From: Rhea pennata
Taxonomy: Eukaryota; Chordata; Aves; Rheiformes; Rheidae
DNA length: 64,000 bases
Direction of reading: 5' to 3'
NCBI RefSeq assembly: GCF_028389875.1
Contig: NC_084666.1
Location: 28,800,308-28,864,307 of the forward strand
Within the stretch, counting starts at the first letter, position 1; each line of letters begins with the position of its first letter. Shown here one piece after another: positions 1 through 13,585 of this stretch. Under the pieces are notes generated by a model, which was not told where the DNA came from, searched no databases, and saw nothing but the letters and a program-made list of their open reading frames with translations. The translations under genes and the position numbers were made by a program.

Positions 1-1403
1 GGGTTCAGCATGTCTTCTAATGCTTTTGTCTTTTATTATGCTGCTTAGGAGTCGCAGCAGCACAATGTTTAAAATGCTAGACAGGTGAATGATCACACCT
101 AAATTGGAAGCAATGCTGAGAACTTCCTAGGAATGAACACAGCTTCTGCTAAAAGGTGAGTAGATGCCAGTGAAATGACAGTTCTGGGCTATTTTGAATT
201 TTGTTATTTTGATGATGATACTTCAAATTTTTTTTGGTAAGTCATAAAGTTCCATTCAAATGCTGAATACAAATTGTTTTAGTTGAGATAAAATTGGTGT
301 TACAGTGTACTCCCCTTTTTTGCTTTGCCCTCTTAAGTCTGACAGTGTCTTAAGTGGCCAGTACAGAGGGGTATAAAAGTTCTCTCTTAAACCCAGAGGT
401 GAGACTGAAACTCTACTTTGGATCCTGTTGAGAGGAACACATTCATAAAACTATTGAAATTCAAGAAGTTTCTGAATCAACTTTGCTGTCTTCAGAGTAG
501 CTTGCATGAAGATTTTGAACTGTCACCAGACTATCATGTAATTTCTAATTTTTTTCATATTAATCTTTATTTTTCCAGAGCTGAAATGTATTGGTGCTTA
601 TCAGCTGCCTAGGATATCCTCTGGCTAGGATGTCCTTCATGGATTTTTTGAAGTGTTCCTGATATCTGGGATAAATATCTTGAGGGAAGAGTTCCTTGTA
701 AATTGATCACTCTCTAGGTATGCAGTGTGAAAAGAATTCAGACTTCAGCAGACGTCTGCTATAACTAAAGAAGTTTAAATTAGTTCATACCTGAAAACTA
801 AAGTGTATTTCTGAATTGAGCTTGGGTTGTTTAAGTTGTTAGTTTTGAACTTGTGGGAACCTGTGTGGAAATTTCTGAAGAACTTTTTTTAAATGACCAT
901 ATAGATCTAGGAAATCTAAATTGGAAAAAGTCTGAGGAATGCTTAATTTTAAATATGAGACAGCTAGTGAATCATTTGATTCAAGTCTGGCTGGTTATCT
1001 GGATCAGAATCCTTACTAGAAGTAGAGGAAAGGAGAGCTGTCCTGTACTAATTTAACTAATTCATACTGAGGAATGGTTCTGATGACTTAAGGGTTACTC
1101 TTGTGTATATATGTTCATGTAGTTTGATCTTTGGCCAGTAACCTTTTGTGTGAGAGATGCATTTTATTTTATTTTTTTTATAGGGAAGGGAACCAGCATG
1201 TGCAAGGAATTGGAACTTGGTATTAAACATCTGTCCATGATGTGATGAGTGGCTGATTACTGACTTCACCTTGGATAATTTCCACTCTGCACTATCTTAA
1301 CTTAAAAATTGATAAGATTGAGACAAGTAATGGCTGAAACTACAGAACTTCAACAATCATGTTTAAATGTGCATCTAGCCATTTTGTTGAACTGATGTTT
1401 CAT

Positions 1404-1454
1404 AATAAAACCTTCTGTAATCTTTCTGTGCCTGTGTGTATTAACTGAAATAAA
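1404..1454 (+). terminator. Pair of poly(A) signals with GT-rich downstream elements
   Basis: AATAAA at 1,404-1,409 and 1,449-1,454. TGTGCCTGTGTGTATT follows the first and TTGTGTGTGTGTGCAGG the second. This could be the 3' end of a + strand transcript that starts left of the window, or chance. Confidence 0.35.
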
Positions 1455-4400
1455 ACATGAAGATGGTACCAGAAGTTGTGTGTGTGTGCAGGCATGCATG
1501 TGCTCTGGATAGTTTTCTTATCTGGGCACTTTCTGTTGGAAGTCTGTTTCATGGACACTAACATGAAAACTTTTATTGCCATGCAGAAATATTCTGTTGC
1601 CATGTGAACTTCATAAATCTATTTTTTAATTTACAAATCCTTTGAAAATGTTATTCTGGATCACCGGGTAAAAGCCATTACTCAATACACTGCTGTAATG
1701 ACCTAATCTTCATCTTGTTTTATTTTAAATGGTTGTAGTGTGTGGATGTGGTTGTTTTTAGAGTACAAGCACTTCACTTTCAGAAGAATTGTCTATCTTA
1801 AGTTATGTTATTTCATTAGCTGTTTGTGCGATTTGCATGTTGCCCAACTACTCAATAGATTGGCTGAATAAACTTGTTAAAGATGCATATTGTTCTTTTC
1901 AAGAGTACTATTGCCAGTCTAGACAGGATGGTGATTACAGTATTATTCCATGTAAAGAACAATTAGTGTGAAGATCTTTGAAGAATGAGATTACTGATAG
2001 GTGAGAAACTTGTATGCCCTTTCCAGTTACTTATGTTTAAATACTCAAAAGCTACTTCTCAGTTATAGGTCAAGAAGTTACTTTGACTGCAGATTGAATT
2101 AGTAATTCTATCCCTAGCAATTTTTTTTATAGTATCTACAAATGCCAGATGCACCACACTGCATGCACTGCAAGACAGTAAATTGGTGTGGATTCTAGGG
2201 CCAAATGTTCTGAAATATTCTTGGTCAGATTAAAATTTCACCTTGCTTAGAAGCCTGTTCCTGGTTGCTATCTTTGCTTAAATACCTGCTAAACACAGTG
2301 ATTATTGTAGTCTGTTATGGTCATAGCTGGTCAGAGACAGCCAACCACAGTAATTGCTGCAACTGTTAGTAGCTGCTAGTGGCCTTCTCAATCAACATCT
2401 AATTTCTCTTGGAACTTATCCTAAGTGTTTTGCTCCCTAAACTTTTGTAGTGGGAGCTAAAGCTAAATTTGAAGAGCGCACAAAGTATATTCTCTTCATA
2501 TGAAACCTGTCTGCCAACTATTCAGCTCTCTTTGCAAGGGCCAGTGAATCACTTTCCTGCAAACCTTGTCGGTCATTTTTCAGACCTCTGTCCTATCTGG
2601 TCATGCTCTAGGCTCAAATTTTAGCATGTTCAGGCTTTCTTCATGTGAATATAGTTTCATAAGTGATCCATATTGTTCTGTAATGGTTTTCTAACTCTTG
2701 TTTTGCTTCTGAACACTAAGTCATGGTATTCAGCACAGATTTCTAAATGTTACTGCCTGTTCTCTTTAAACTGTAAGCTTGTTTACATTTGATAGCTTGG
2801 GCTGATGTTTTCAGTGAGCTGTCTACACTCCTGGAACTGTCTGAAGGTAGTAGAAGCTAAGAAGTAGGGTTTGCATTTATCTTCCCATACTCATCAGTCA
2901 TGCAGTAAATGGCAGGAAATAACGTCTGCTATGTTGTCCATTGAGATCTCATTAGAATCGAGACCTTTTGCAGTCTCTGCAGTGAGTGCTGGCTTTGACT
3001 GTTGTGCTTTTTTTCAAATTAATTAATGCTTAAGTACAGATCTATGAGATGCTTTCACCTTTGAAAACTAATCATTTGTTCCTCTTCTTTCTGTATTAAT
3101 GGTTTATTAGAGTATTAGAAGCCTCATTACTTCATGATAGCTGCAGTACAGCTAAAAGGACCTGTGCAACCACTTCTTGAAAGTAAGATTACTCAGGTTC
3201 CTTCTGAATCATACTCTGTGCTTAGCTACTGATTCCCTCAGAGACTTGGACTTCTGAAGCATGACTGCTCTTCTACTGCATGCTCTGCAGTTGGTGGTAA
3301 AGCAAGTTTATTTCTGAATGTCTTAGGACTCTTGGTGAGTATTGTTGGATCCTGGGGGCTTTGTTCTTATTCATAAATGTGTTCTGAAATGTTTCAGGCA
3401 GTCTCCTATTCATTCATCCCATTTTTTTAAAAAACATACTGCTTGGGAGCCCCTTATCTATCACAGACACAAATAATTCTTTTGACTTGTTTTATAGCCT
3501 ACAAAACCTTAAATGTTCATTTCTTGTTTGATCATTTCTCTTTGTGGACTTTATTAATATAAGTCATACTTGCTACATACAGCTTGGAGGCAATACTCAA
3601 GCAATAATGACTACTTGTTACAGCTGTTCTTTTGAGATGGTGATTTGTTGCCCAGATCTTCCTTATTTTTCAGCCTTTGCATAATGTTACAATCTTATCC
3701 AAGATGCTTGAGTTAGTGCAAAGAGCAAAACCACAGTAGAGTGTGAATGTGAGCTGAATGCACTTGAACCTAAGAAACATTGAGTTTGCATCCCATGTGT
3801 TCTCATCTGGATCTGTGCAGGCAGACATTTCTTCCAGAACTATAGTGTCTGAGACAAGAAAATACTCCTTTGGGGGGTCCTGAGATACCAGATTTTAATA
3901 AACACTAAGGGATATACACGTGATTTGTAAAAGTTGTAAAATTAGACTAAACAAGTCAAAGTTTAAGATATGCAGAAATGTTAGATTTGCCTTGTAGCTG
4001 TCCGTGTAACTCTGATTAATATTTGTGATTTCAGACAGTATTAAATTTTTTTAAAAATCACAACAATTTTATTTTTCCTTCTTGTATGCCTACGGGCAGC
4101 ATGACAGTTGTTAACGCTACTTGCATAACAAATTTTGGAGGAGGGCAATAAGAAATAAAAGAGAAGATTGCTACTGTTGTCAAAATTCTGCAACGAATTT
4201 AGGAGCATCTGGCTTATGCGCTATATAAAGTGTCCAATTTGCATTTTTTTATATACCAGTTTCTTGAACTATTTGTTCATTTCTTTGGAAATTGCTAGCA
4301 AAAAGAAAGTATCCTGAGAAGTTACTGTAAAATATTCAGAATGTGAGTGATTTTATTTATGAAGTTACAGAGGAGCCAAAAATATTCCTTTTAACTTGAA

Positions 4401-7400
4401 TTATGACTACTAATTGATTGCTGCTTCAGCTATCACAGGAGTCCTCTCTCTCCATACTAATATGTTTTGGATATAAAATAAAAGGGTAAAGGAAAATAGT
4501 GCATATATACCCTCTTAAATTCTCCATGTATCTCAAACTTTCACAAAGCTATGAGTTACAATAGTACTGTTCAGAAACTCTAAGCAAGCACAATACTTAT
4601 GTAGTGAGTAACAGCTTTCAGTTTCATGAATAGAACTTGACTTTGTGGAATAAAATAGGGATAGGCTATTACCATTGCTAGATTTCTTCAGAAAACTGTT
4701 AGAGTTTTGCATTTTTTTTGCTGAAAGAGTAATTCAACAACCACCACACACTGAATGCTATCTATTGTGGGAAGTCCATTTCTTAAGTCCTCTGAAAACA
4801 TTAACTCCAAAAACCAAAACAAAACCAAAAAAAACCCCCAAATTAAAGCCCCGTGTGTTTGCAATGGAATTTACTCCAAGATTTTGAACTACTGGACAGA
4901 GAGATGTTAAATGTTGTCTGTGACAGCAAAAGCTCAGCAGTTCATCCCACCAACAAAGTATTGGCAAGTGGTGAATTACAAAATGAAAGCCAACCTAAGA
5001 ATTAGTTGGTGATCAAAACTTATCTAGAGCTGATATATAATTGTCTTGCAAAGAACAGAATGTAGAACAAAATGTAGACATTTTATAATACTCTGTATGT
5101 CCAGTCTGCTTTGAAGCTAAGCTAGCCTTTCTCCTTGATTGATAATTGTATATATCAAAAACATTGAACAGAAGCATTTCACACATCTCCGGCATTTCTG
5201 ATCCATAGCTTAGCAAGAGCTAGAATATTCAGTACAAGTTATTGATTATCACTGTCAATAGAGGGACAGCTCAGGAGTCTGAAATACTCTTTCTTCACAG
5301 CAATAATTTACTAAAAAGATGTTTAAAACACAAGCCATATAATTCAGTATGTTTATATAATAACTCAGTTGTGTTGCTCTAAAATCTCGCTTGTTCTTTT
5401 TAATCTCAGATAATTTTTCCCAGTAAAATTGTTTGCAGGCAGCTTGTCCAGAAAATAAATTGTCCATTTGTGTAATTGCTGTTAATTCAGCTGACAAAAA
5501 TGAGGTTAATATCACCTTTGAGCACCGTTACAAATATGGTGCTCAAATTCAGCAGGAACATCTTGGAGTTTTCAAATGTAATTGCTTTTATTGGCTGCAT
5601 GTGCTCTGCCCTCGGCTAATTAGTCAGAAGTCGTGGAGATGACAGGTCATGATTCTTTGCTCCTTGTGCAGCTGTAACTGCTGAATGCAGTGGGAGTTTC
5701 ACCATATTTAGGACTGCAAGATCAGGCTTTTATTTTCCCCTTCAGACTTTGGTTTCCTTGAACTAAAGGGGGGTCCTGCAATGATTGCTTCACAGGAGAG
5801 CATCATCCTGCAATGAGAGATTTTCTGTAATGACTAGGTCTTACCTGCAGTGGCCTGGAAGGTAAAGGTTTGGCACCTGAGATCCAGTGTACTGAAAAAA
5901 TTAAATACATAAACAAAATGGTATTTGAGTTTTTCTTCCTTGGAGAGCACTGTTTCTCAAGAATCACATTTTGTTTCTCTCTAGCTAAAAAATGTTCACC
6001 TCATTTGTACCAGTGCACGTACATAACCTTGGGAAGATGAAGGTCATCACATTTTTACAGACTTTGAACTTTGCTTACTGCCCTGACTCCAGGCTGCTTG
6101 GCGCCGGTCTGATCATGCAAACACACATACAGAGGGATGGGTGACTACCAAGAAGAATCAGAGCAGAGGCAGAGAGTAACGTAGGCCTAGTGAGAAATAT
6201 GGGTCCTGGCTTCCGTGGGGCACTGTGTCCTCAGGTAAGTGATAGGGAGTGGCAGGGAAACAGATGGGATGTTGTCGTCATCATTTCATGCCCATGGCAG
6301 TAAGCTCTCAGCTGGCTGTAGGGCAAGAGAAGCGTGCGGTTCCCTCGCTCCTTGCTTGCTCCTTGGAGCTGTGAATCTGCAGAAGACCCTAAAGGGATGT
6401 GATCAGTGCCATGTAAAAATGCCCCCATTAATTTATATAGAATCAGCCTTACTTGTGGTAGCACAGAGAAACAGAGTAAATAAGCCCACAGGGAATCCTG
6501 TAAAATTGAAGCTGGGCTTCAAGATCCAAGCCTATCTGGTTAAGCCTAACTTGGGGCTTTCATACCATGGAGCCTGGACATCTGAGGGGCCTGATTTTCA
6601 TTAGTGTAGGGCATCCAGCAGCATTGCAAGATTAGTGCAGCAGTGTAGCATTAACGATTTTATAATGATAATAATTTTGATCTTCTGCAGCTCAGGAACT
6701 GTTTTAAATAGCTGGAATGGTGTTTCAAGCACTAGGAGCAAATCTATCTCAAATCAGTTAATGTCCACAGTTATCCATTACCTCATTCTACCCACTGTAC
6801 GGCGGCCAAACGCCTTGGCTTCCCAAGGAGGAACGTGCCATTTTGTTTCAAGATGTGCTTGTGCCCAATTATTCAGAGCATCTTAAGTGTTCGAATCTCT
6901 GCATATGACAGCAGAGCTGCTTTCTGCCAAGAGATAGTTTGTAGTAGGTTTACCCTGGTTCAGAGCAACATGACAAAAACTTTGCTTTGTCCCAGGAATG
7001 ATAAAATTCCAGTGAAATGTCACATGTAGGTTTTTGAAATCTGACGAATTGTAACACAAAGGCTTTCTGTCCTGTAAAGGAAAGTATTAGTGTGTCAAAT
7101 TCATGATATTTTCTGTAGTGTGCTGGCCTTGCCTTGCAGAAGTTGCAACAATCAAACCATGGCTTGGCTTGAAAAGAGAAAAAGGTGGAATAGGTAGAGG
7201 CAAGAAGTGGCAAAATGCTGGCGCATACTACTGAAAGCGAAACTGCCCTGGATCATCATCAAAGAACCACCCCCTCCCCAATTGCTCTAAATTATTTAAA
7301 AGCTTCATTTTGAAAACTAAGCTGCAAGAACCCATTGCCTGCACCAGAGGGATTGAAGGGATTCTGCGGTCCACTTTGGAGGCCTTTGAGCCAGAATGCT

Positions 7401-9956
7401 ACAAGCAAATGTAGAGGAGAAAATATAACAATAAGGAGCACTACGGAGTCGGTGTTAGTCAAAAGCCGTTGAACTTTATGTCCCCTCAAAGTGAACATTT
7501 AATTAAGTCATGCAGCTGATTTTAAGGGCTTGAGGAAGACGTAAACATATAAAGGATAATTCTTGCTTTCTTCCTCATGCCTGTGCTGTTTCTGGGCCTT
7601 GTGGAAAGGTACCTGCCACACAGCAGGCGCAGGCTGGTTCCTCGGGGCTGTTACGGCCGCCAGGGCTCCCTACAGCAAGGATCCCAGAGCTTCTTTCTTC
7701 TGGACAGCAATTCTTTAAGTTCAAAATCATCTGGACATCTAACAGGAACTTAAATAAAACCCTATGTGACAGGCATGTTTTTTCTTCTTTGCCTTTATTT
7801 TGTAACTCAAAAAAAAAAATGATGGTTGAGACGTTTGCTAAATAACTGCTACAAATAACCACATCAGTCTCATTTTGGAACCGCTGCAGATTTATGCGGG
7901 AGCCTGGTGCTCCCTTTATTATGGAGACAGGCTGCCCACGGACTGCTTTCAACTAATTTAAACTTCCAGAATACTGGGGAAAGCACGTACAGTTTGTTCT
8001 TAGAAGGATTTTTAAAGACCTTTTGACATCATTAAGCTTTAATCTTTCGCCACTTGAATTCAAGACTACACAGGCCTACCCTCACACCTATTCTTTTCTA
8101 CGCATATGACATTTAGTAAGTAAATGGAAAGAACACCTCTAAGCTTTCCTTCTTGTACCAGCTTGAGGCAGAGAACTTAACAGTATCATACTGTAACACT
8201 TAAGATGATTTTCAGCTGGTATTGAAACACTGAAAAATGAAAATAATTAAATGTAACATGCCAAAAAATCATACCTCCAAGACCTTCACTTTTTTGCTAG
8301 AAAACAGGCCAAATTAAGTTATTTTTAAGGCTGCCTGTGACCTTCCTGGTAACAATCTGATTGGCTTGATGATGTTCAAATTAGGATTCTATTTCAATAT
8401 TAATACTGAGGCAGATTCATTGTTAGAAGGCTTAGATGTGAGAAGAAGTCTTACTCGAGTGCTTAATTGAGTGAGACAGATGTCAGGTCTGCATTTGTGC
8501 CCCGATGATGTGCTGTCCTGGTTCAGCAGCTCCCTGGCCACGTACAAATCCAGCCTACCGGGCCATCTACCCGCTCAATAAATGCGCCAACTCAGAGAAG
8601 CCGCCTAAACTTCCTATGCCTTTCCTGCATTCGCAGTCGAAGTCGTCAGCGCCCGTGAGCAGTGTCGGGTGGTGGGCACGGAGGAGAGACACACGCCGTT
8701 TGCTCTCAGGCAAGTGCAGCGTGAGCTTCCTTGTCCTGCGGCACAGGACCATGGGGGTGACGAGGAGCAAAACGTGCCCGTCCTTCGTCTAACGCGAGAG
8801 TCGCACAGGACGACTGACTTTTTATTATTCAGGCGTCACCAGACTTAACAGAGGGACTGCTGCTGAATGCTGCAGGCACCAGTTTATGCTGGAATCCCTC
8901 AAATTTTTGCCATGAGGACAGTGCACAACTACAAAAAGCCTCCTACCACAGAGCAAGGATTAATAGGTAATATTTTCCTTTCTTGAAGGTACGTAGGTGG
9001 TGTTTGACTCTGTGCCGGCTAGAGGAGGTAGTAACACTATCCTTGTCTTCCTGTACACACGTGCCTTTTATGAACCTAGCAATCCAATGTATATATTCAT
9101 TAAAAATATATGAAGTTATATATCCCACAGTATATCTGAAGGACCTTATTCAATGTTTAAATAGCAGATCGTGTATACCTGAATCACAGCGGCCAGACAG
9201 GTATGTTCTGCAGCTCTTGCTGTTAGGTCAGTCCAAATGCACAAATGTGTTATCAATATACCCAGTCAGAGGTCCATCATCCTTACTTAAAAATGCTGCA
9301 GTCCTACAAACCATCACACTGCAAAACCTTGCAACCTTGCAATCCCCAAAGGTGCTTTCTCCCTTGGCAAAACGCAAATCAGCAAAAAAACCATTCCTAC
9401 TTCTGTTTCTGCTACGAAGAGCTGGAAGCAGCTCTCGGGCAGCTGGAGGGGGCTGCGTATACGCCATGCCAGGTAGCTGCCATGGCTCCAGCAGGCAGCG
9501 GCATGAGCGCTGCCCTGTCTGGGCCCCAAAACGCTGGGGGCCAGAGCCCCAGCAACCACCTGCGGCAGCTGCTTGGCTGCTGGTATGATGGTTTCTGCAC
9601 GTTCTGTTCCCCCAAAACCTTAAGGCTGCTTCATGGCCTTGCCAGGTCTTCATCCCACTACTGACCTTCATCCCTTCTCTCCACCTCATGAAATAAGGGG
9701 ATCTTATTGCCCAGCATGCAAAGTGCTTTGGAAATAGGCAGTGTACAAAGGGCTGACACATATATTTTAAAAAATATTTACCTATTGCACTTTTTACAAG
9801 CCAGTTTTAAATTATCTCATTGTTCACCCGTGCAGCTGTGTATTTTTCACACAGGCTTGCTCAGCAGAGGAATGCTTCTTCACCTCTTGGCAAGGTGAAG
9901 AGCAAACCTAGCTTGCAAAATCACTTCTGTTCACAAGAGAAAATGCTTTATGTATA

Positions 9957-9984
9957 CATATATATATATATATATATATATGTA
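9957..9984. repeat. TA dinucleotide microsatellite
   Basis: About 12-14 TA units between TGTATACA and TGTATATG. Confidence 0.95.
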
Positions 9985-11469
9985 TATGTTGTGGACTTTG
10001 GATCAGAAATGGGCTGTGTTGCATGTACTCCTCAGTAACTGCTGTGTAATTCGGCCAGGACGTTTCAGTGGCTGACGGCTCCCGGCGCTGCCATCAGATC
10101 AGTGCGCTTTGCCGTGCACCTGCACGACACTTCATGATAACGCTCGTCTAATCTGCACCTGAAGGAACGTGTAGCATCTCAGCACCAGTACAGTCCTTCC
10201 ACTGTGTCCACGATTAAGCTGTAAGCGATATGTAAACAGGAGGAAAAGGCCTACTTTTTATTTGTACCAAGCAGTGCATAGTTTGGGTGAATTAGGTTTG
10301 TATTTTGAAAAGAGCAAATTTCAAGGGTTTTGAAACTGTTGGATTAGGTTCAGATCCTTCAAAGGTGGTGAAAGTTTGCACATCTGACTTCAGGCAATCT
10401 TATAATTATTAGAAAGATTTATTTTTTCTCCATAGCCTGCAATTCTTCTCATAGGGAATATATAAGCAACAGCTTTCCTCTTTTTTAAATTTAGGAAACA
10501 ATTACAATCAGTCTCTCACAAGTCATGATTTTTTTCTAGCATTTTCTTTTGAGCATGTGTTATTTGTAATTACTTGTAATATATTAACACTTAAGCTGTC
10601 AGCTAAGATCCAAGCCACATTCTGCTAAATTCTGCACATGCTTGTGGTCAGACAGTCTGCATTTTGGTTAGCCATTATTTAAATAAAACGTCCTAAGAAA
10701 GGGAGACTTTGGGCTTTTTTTTTTTTTTCACATTTTTTCTGGAACCCGGGTCACTGCGGAGTCACGCTGACCGGCGGTCTGGCTCATACAGTTTGGGGGG
10801 CTGAATCGACATTAGCAGTAGGTGCTCTACACTCCTTCGGACACCTTGGGTCTCCATCAGATGTTCCAGGCAATAGCCCAGTAACTTGAAGGGACGGTCA
10901 CTTAGATGACTGGCTGATGGGGACAGGTTTCCCCAGCAAGACCTGCTAATGCCTTCAGCTTATTTTTCACAGACATACCATACACCCTATACACCATATA
11001 GCCAGTTGTCAGGAAATCAGATCGAAAAACAGCTTGCAAGAGCCAGAATGGGTCTCATCGACTGATTTCACATGTGGCTGTAATGGTACGGCTCTGCTAG
11101 TAGGTCGCATGAGATTTAATGCTCCTTGCTTTTATGCCCCTAGCACAGCACTAGAACACACAGAACAGACTCAACATTTACTTTTTTTAAAAAAAATCAG
11201 AGCCTATAAATTGCTTCCCCCCCCCCATATTTTTAAAGGAGATATACCCTTACTGAATAGCCTTCCTATAACTTTCAACTTCTGCTCTCCAAAGAGAGCG
11301 ATAAAAAACAGAGCCCGGGGAAGCGTGAGTGCAAGGAGCCTGTATCTGCCCGTGGCTTCGAGAGCTTTCCTGCCTAACGAGGTTTCCTGACTCAAGCCCA
11401 GGCCTGTGGCAATGCAGCTCCTTCGGCAGCCGTGTTCGCTGTGATAGCTGAGTAGTTTTGGAGCCTTGG

Positions 11470-11590
11470 ATGTATTTATCTCCTCTGAGATAAGGAAAGG
11501 CTACACACGATTCGCCCAGTTACACAGAAAACGTGTGGCAGAGAGAGAATTAAACTAGAATCTCAGAAATCACAGATTATAACTTCCTAG
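11470..11590 (+). mobile_element. Possible MIR-like SINE remnant
   Basis: GAGATAAGGAAAGGCTACAC, GCCCAGTTACACAG and GTGTGGCAGAGAGAGAATTA resemble the MIR/CORE-SINE order (GAGGAAACTGAGGC, GCCCAAGGTCACAC, GGCAGAGC). Divergent. Confidence 0.4.
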
Positions 11591-12243
11591 AAAACATTCT
11601 TAACCTTGTTAATGTTTTAATAATGGGATATATGCATTTTTTGCTCTTTTTTTTCTGCATTCCCAGGTGTCTTTGGTCTCTCACACTTTTAAAATGTACA
11701 GCGAGCTGGCTGCCTCAGCTCGCGCTGAGAGCTGGTTTTGCTTGTGCTTGATTTTCTCAGCCTGGGTGAAAAAAAAAAAGGGTTAAAGGCATTTCTCCTT
11801 TTTCATTCCTGTTATTAGACGCAGCATCTTCAGACTTCGTCTTCACAGGGTGGTATTTGTTTGTTTAAGAATAAATGCTTTTGAAATGGAATGTGAATTA
11901 TTTCTATGTTTTTTATTTTGCTTAGGTTTTAAATAGTAGATTGATTTCAACTAAATAACACCCTTCTGGGAAACCACGTTCCTGCGCACATCCCTGCATA
12001 TTTTATGCTGTTACCCAAAGACTCAGTGATGCAACGGTCAATATATATATGTATCTATGTCCACTTTCCCTGTAGTTAAATAAACTTCTAAAGCAAATTC
12101 TCCATTAGCTCCTGACTATCAATCTTAATGTAATAATGGGGATGTTTAAAGCCAGATAGGCCGTTCTCCTCTATTCTATTAAAATATTTACATTGTAATA
12201 ACTCAGCAGATTTTTTTTTTTTCCCTAAATGGGAGGCCTGTAA

Positions 12244-12420
12244 GTGGGTGAAAGTCTTTCAGGGCAGGGACCGGAGCGAGCGGAGGAGCAGGGCTGCGCG
12301 CGCGGCGCGGGCCGGGGCGCCCCTCTCCCACCCCGAGGACGCCGGCGATCTGCTGCTCGTTATCGGCGGCCGCGGCCACGATTAGCTGCCGGGGCTGGAG
12401 CGAAACTTGGAAGTCATGAG
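12244..12420. promoter_or_regulatory. Small orphan CpG-rich patch
   Basis: About 175 bases with dense CpG (GCGCGCGCGGCGCGGGCC, then ATCGGCGGCCGCGGCCACG) inside AT-rich DNA. It is followed by TAATTAG homeodomain-type sites. No gene is attached. It could be an unannotated promoter or an enhancer CpG island. Confidence 0.5.
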
Positions 12421-13489
12421 AACAAAGTTCCCCTTGTTAAAGCAGAGTAATTAGTTTAATACATATGAGGAAAAAACAGGCAGGAGACTCCCCCCCCCCT
12501 TTTATTAAGTGTTCAGCACTCAGTCCCCGCTCAGGAGCGGTGAAAGACTGCACAGTAAACATGGATAAACGTTATTTCTTTCTGCATCATTTAAAATATG
12601 AGAAAATGTCTGGTTTGTATTCGTACTCTTACTATTTCAGGGCTTTCCCGGCCTGCACAGTCTTTGCAGTAGAGAATGACAGAGAAGTAATTTTATGATA
12701 ACTGCGTTTATGCTACATCTGTTGATCAAAGCTGATTTCCTGGGCTCTGTATTTTCCTGTGTTCAGTCAAAGCATAGCATTTTGGCCAAAATATGCCTTC
12801 GAAGTCCTAACGCCTTGTACGTATATTCTCTTTCACAGATGACAAAGGAGTCTCTGCTAGTTGTTCAGTCCCGCATATTACAAAGAAGTCCGTATTTTCC
12901 AACACTTCTACATTGTTTCTGGGTGAACAGCACGGTGTACAGTGCAGCTTGAGAGCAGAGAAATATCGTTAATTCTCATTTAAGGTTGTTCAAGTGCACC
13001 CTGAGAGCCAGCTTATTACTTAGTGTAAACCGGCCGGGATCAGTCATACCTGAAACAGTGTTTACACAAGCTGAGAATCTGGCCCAGAAAATCAAGTCAA
13101 TTATTAGATAAGAAACATATAACACGCCGTCCATATGCCTTCCATAATGCATATCTTAATGCCCACAATAATATATAGTCCTAATCTCTTCCTGCAAGCA
13201 TATATGTTTCTTACAAAAACCCCATCAGTCGCAGTCTGCACCCGTTCGTTAGTCAAGAGCTAACTGCGAGAGCAGTTTTAGCTCCAACAACAAGGTGCCC
13301 AGATTTCTAGGAAAGGTGTTCAACTTTGAAAAATATCCAGTGAAAACAATGCATAAAAGAGAGAAACAGCAGGAAATCTATGGAGCAGAAAAGAGATTAT
13401 CCATCCTCTTTTAATTGGAGGAGAAAGGTTGGGGTTGGCTTGAAAAGAATGTGTGAGCAGACAAGAAAAGTATAGTAAGCGATCTCTGT

Positions 13490-13585
13490 GATAGATGGTT
13501 TAAATTTAGTTGTTCCTGCCTTGGGCAGGGGGGAGTTGGGCTATGTGACCTCTTTGGGTCCTTTCCACTGCTATTATTCTGTAAC
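13490..13585 (+). mobile_element. CR1/L3-like 3' end fragment
   Basis: TTGTTCCTGCCTTGGGCAGG, then GTTGGGCTATGTGACCTC, TGGGTCCTTTCCACTGC and ATTCTGTAAC, the order of a CR1 3' end, on the + strand. Confidence 0.65.

Larger units (their letters stand above)
1..12240. other. Intergenic DNA, no gene recognised
   Basis: AT-rich sequence with short open frames only; the longest are near 9.0-9.76 kb, about 200 codons on the + strand and 177 on the - strand, without motifs. Two + strand AATAAA signals followed by GT-rich tracts occur at 1.40-1.45 kb. USP46, the expected left neighbour, was searched for by eye through its conserved ubiquitin-hydrolase motifs and not found. Confidence 0.7.

Noticed and set aside
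7575-7952. 125-codon - strand frame
   Set aside because: No family resemblance and includes a poly(A/T)-derived Phe run; likely chance.
9228-9761. 177-codon - strand and 201-codon + strand frames near 9.0-9.8 kb
   Set aside because: Overlapping frames on both strands in a locally GC-richer patch, no domain, no splice or promoter support.
1-12240. USP46 exons
   Set aside because: None of the conserved Cys- or His-box segments of this deubiquitinase were found in any frame; the gene is probably further left.
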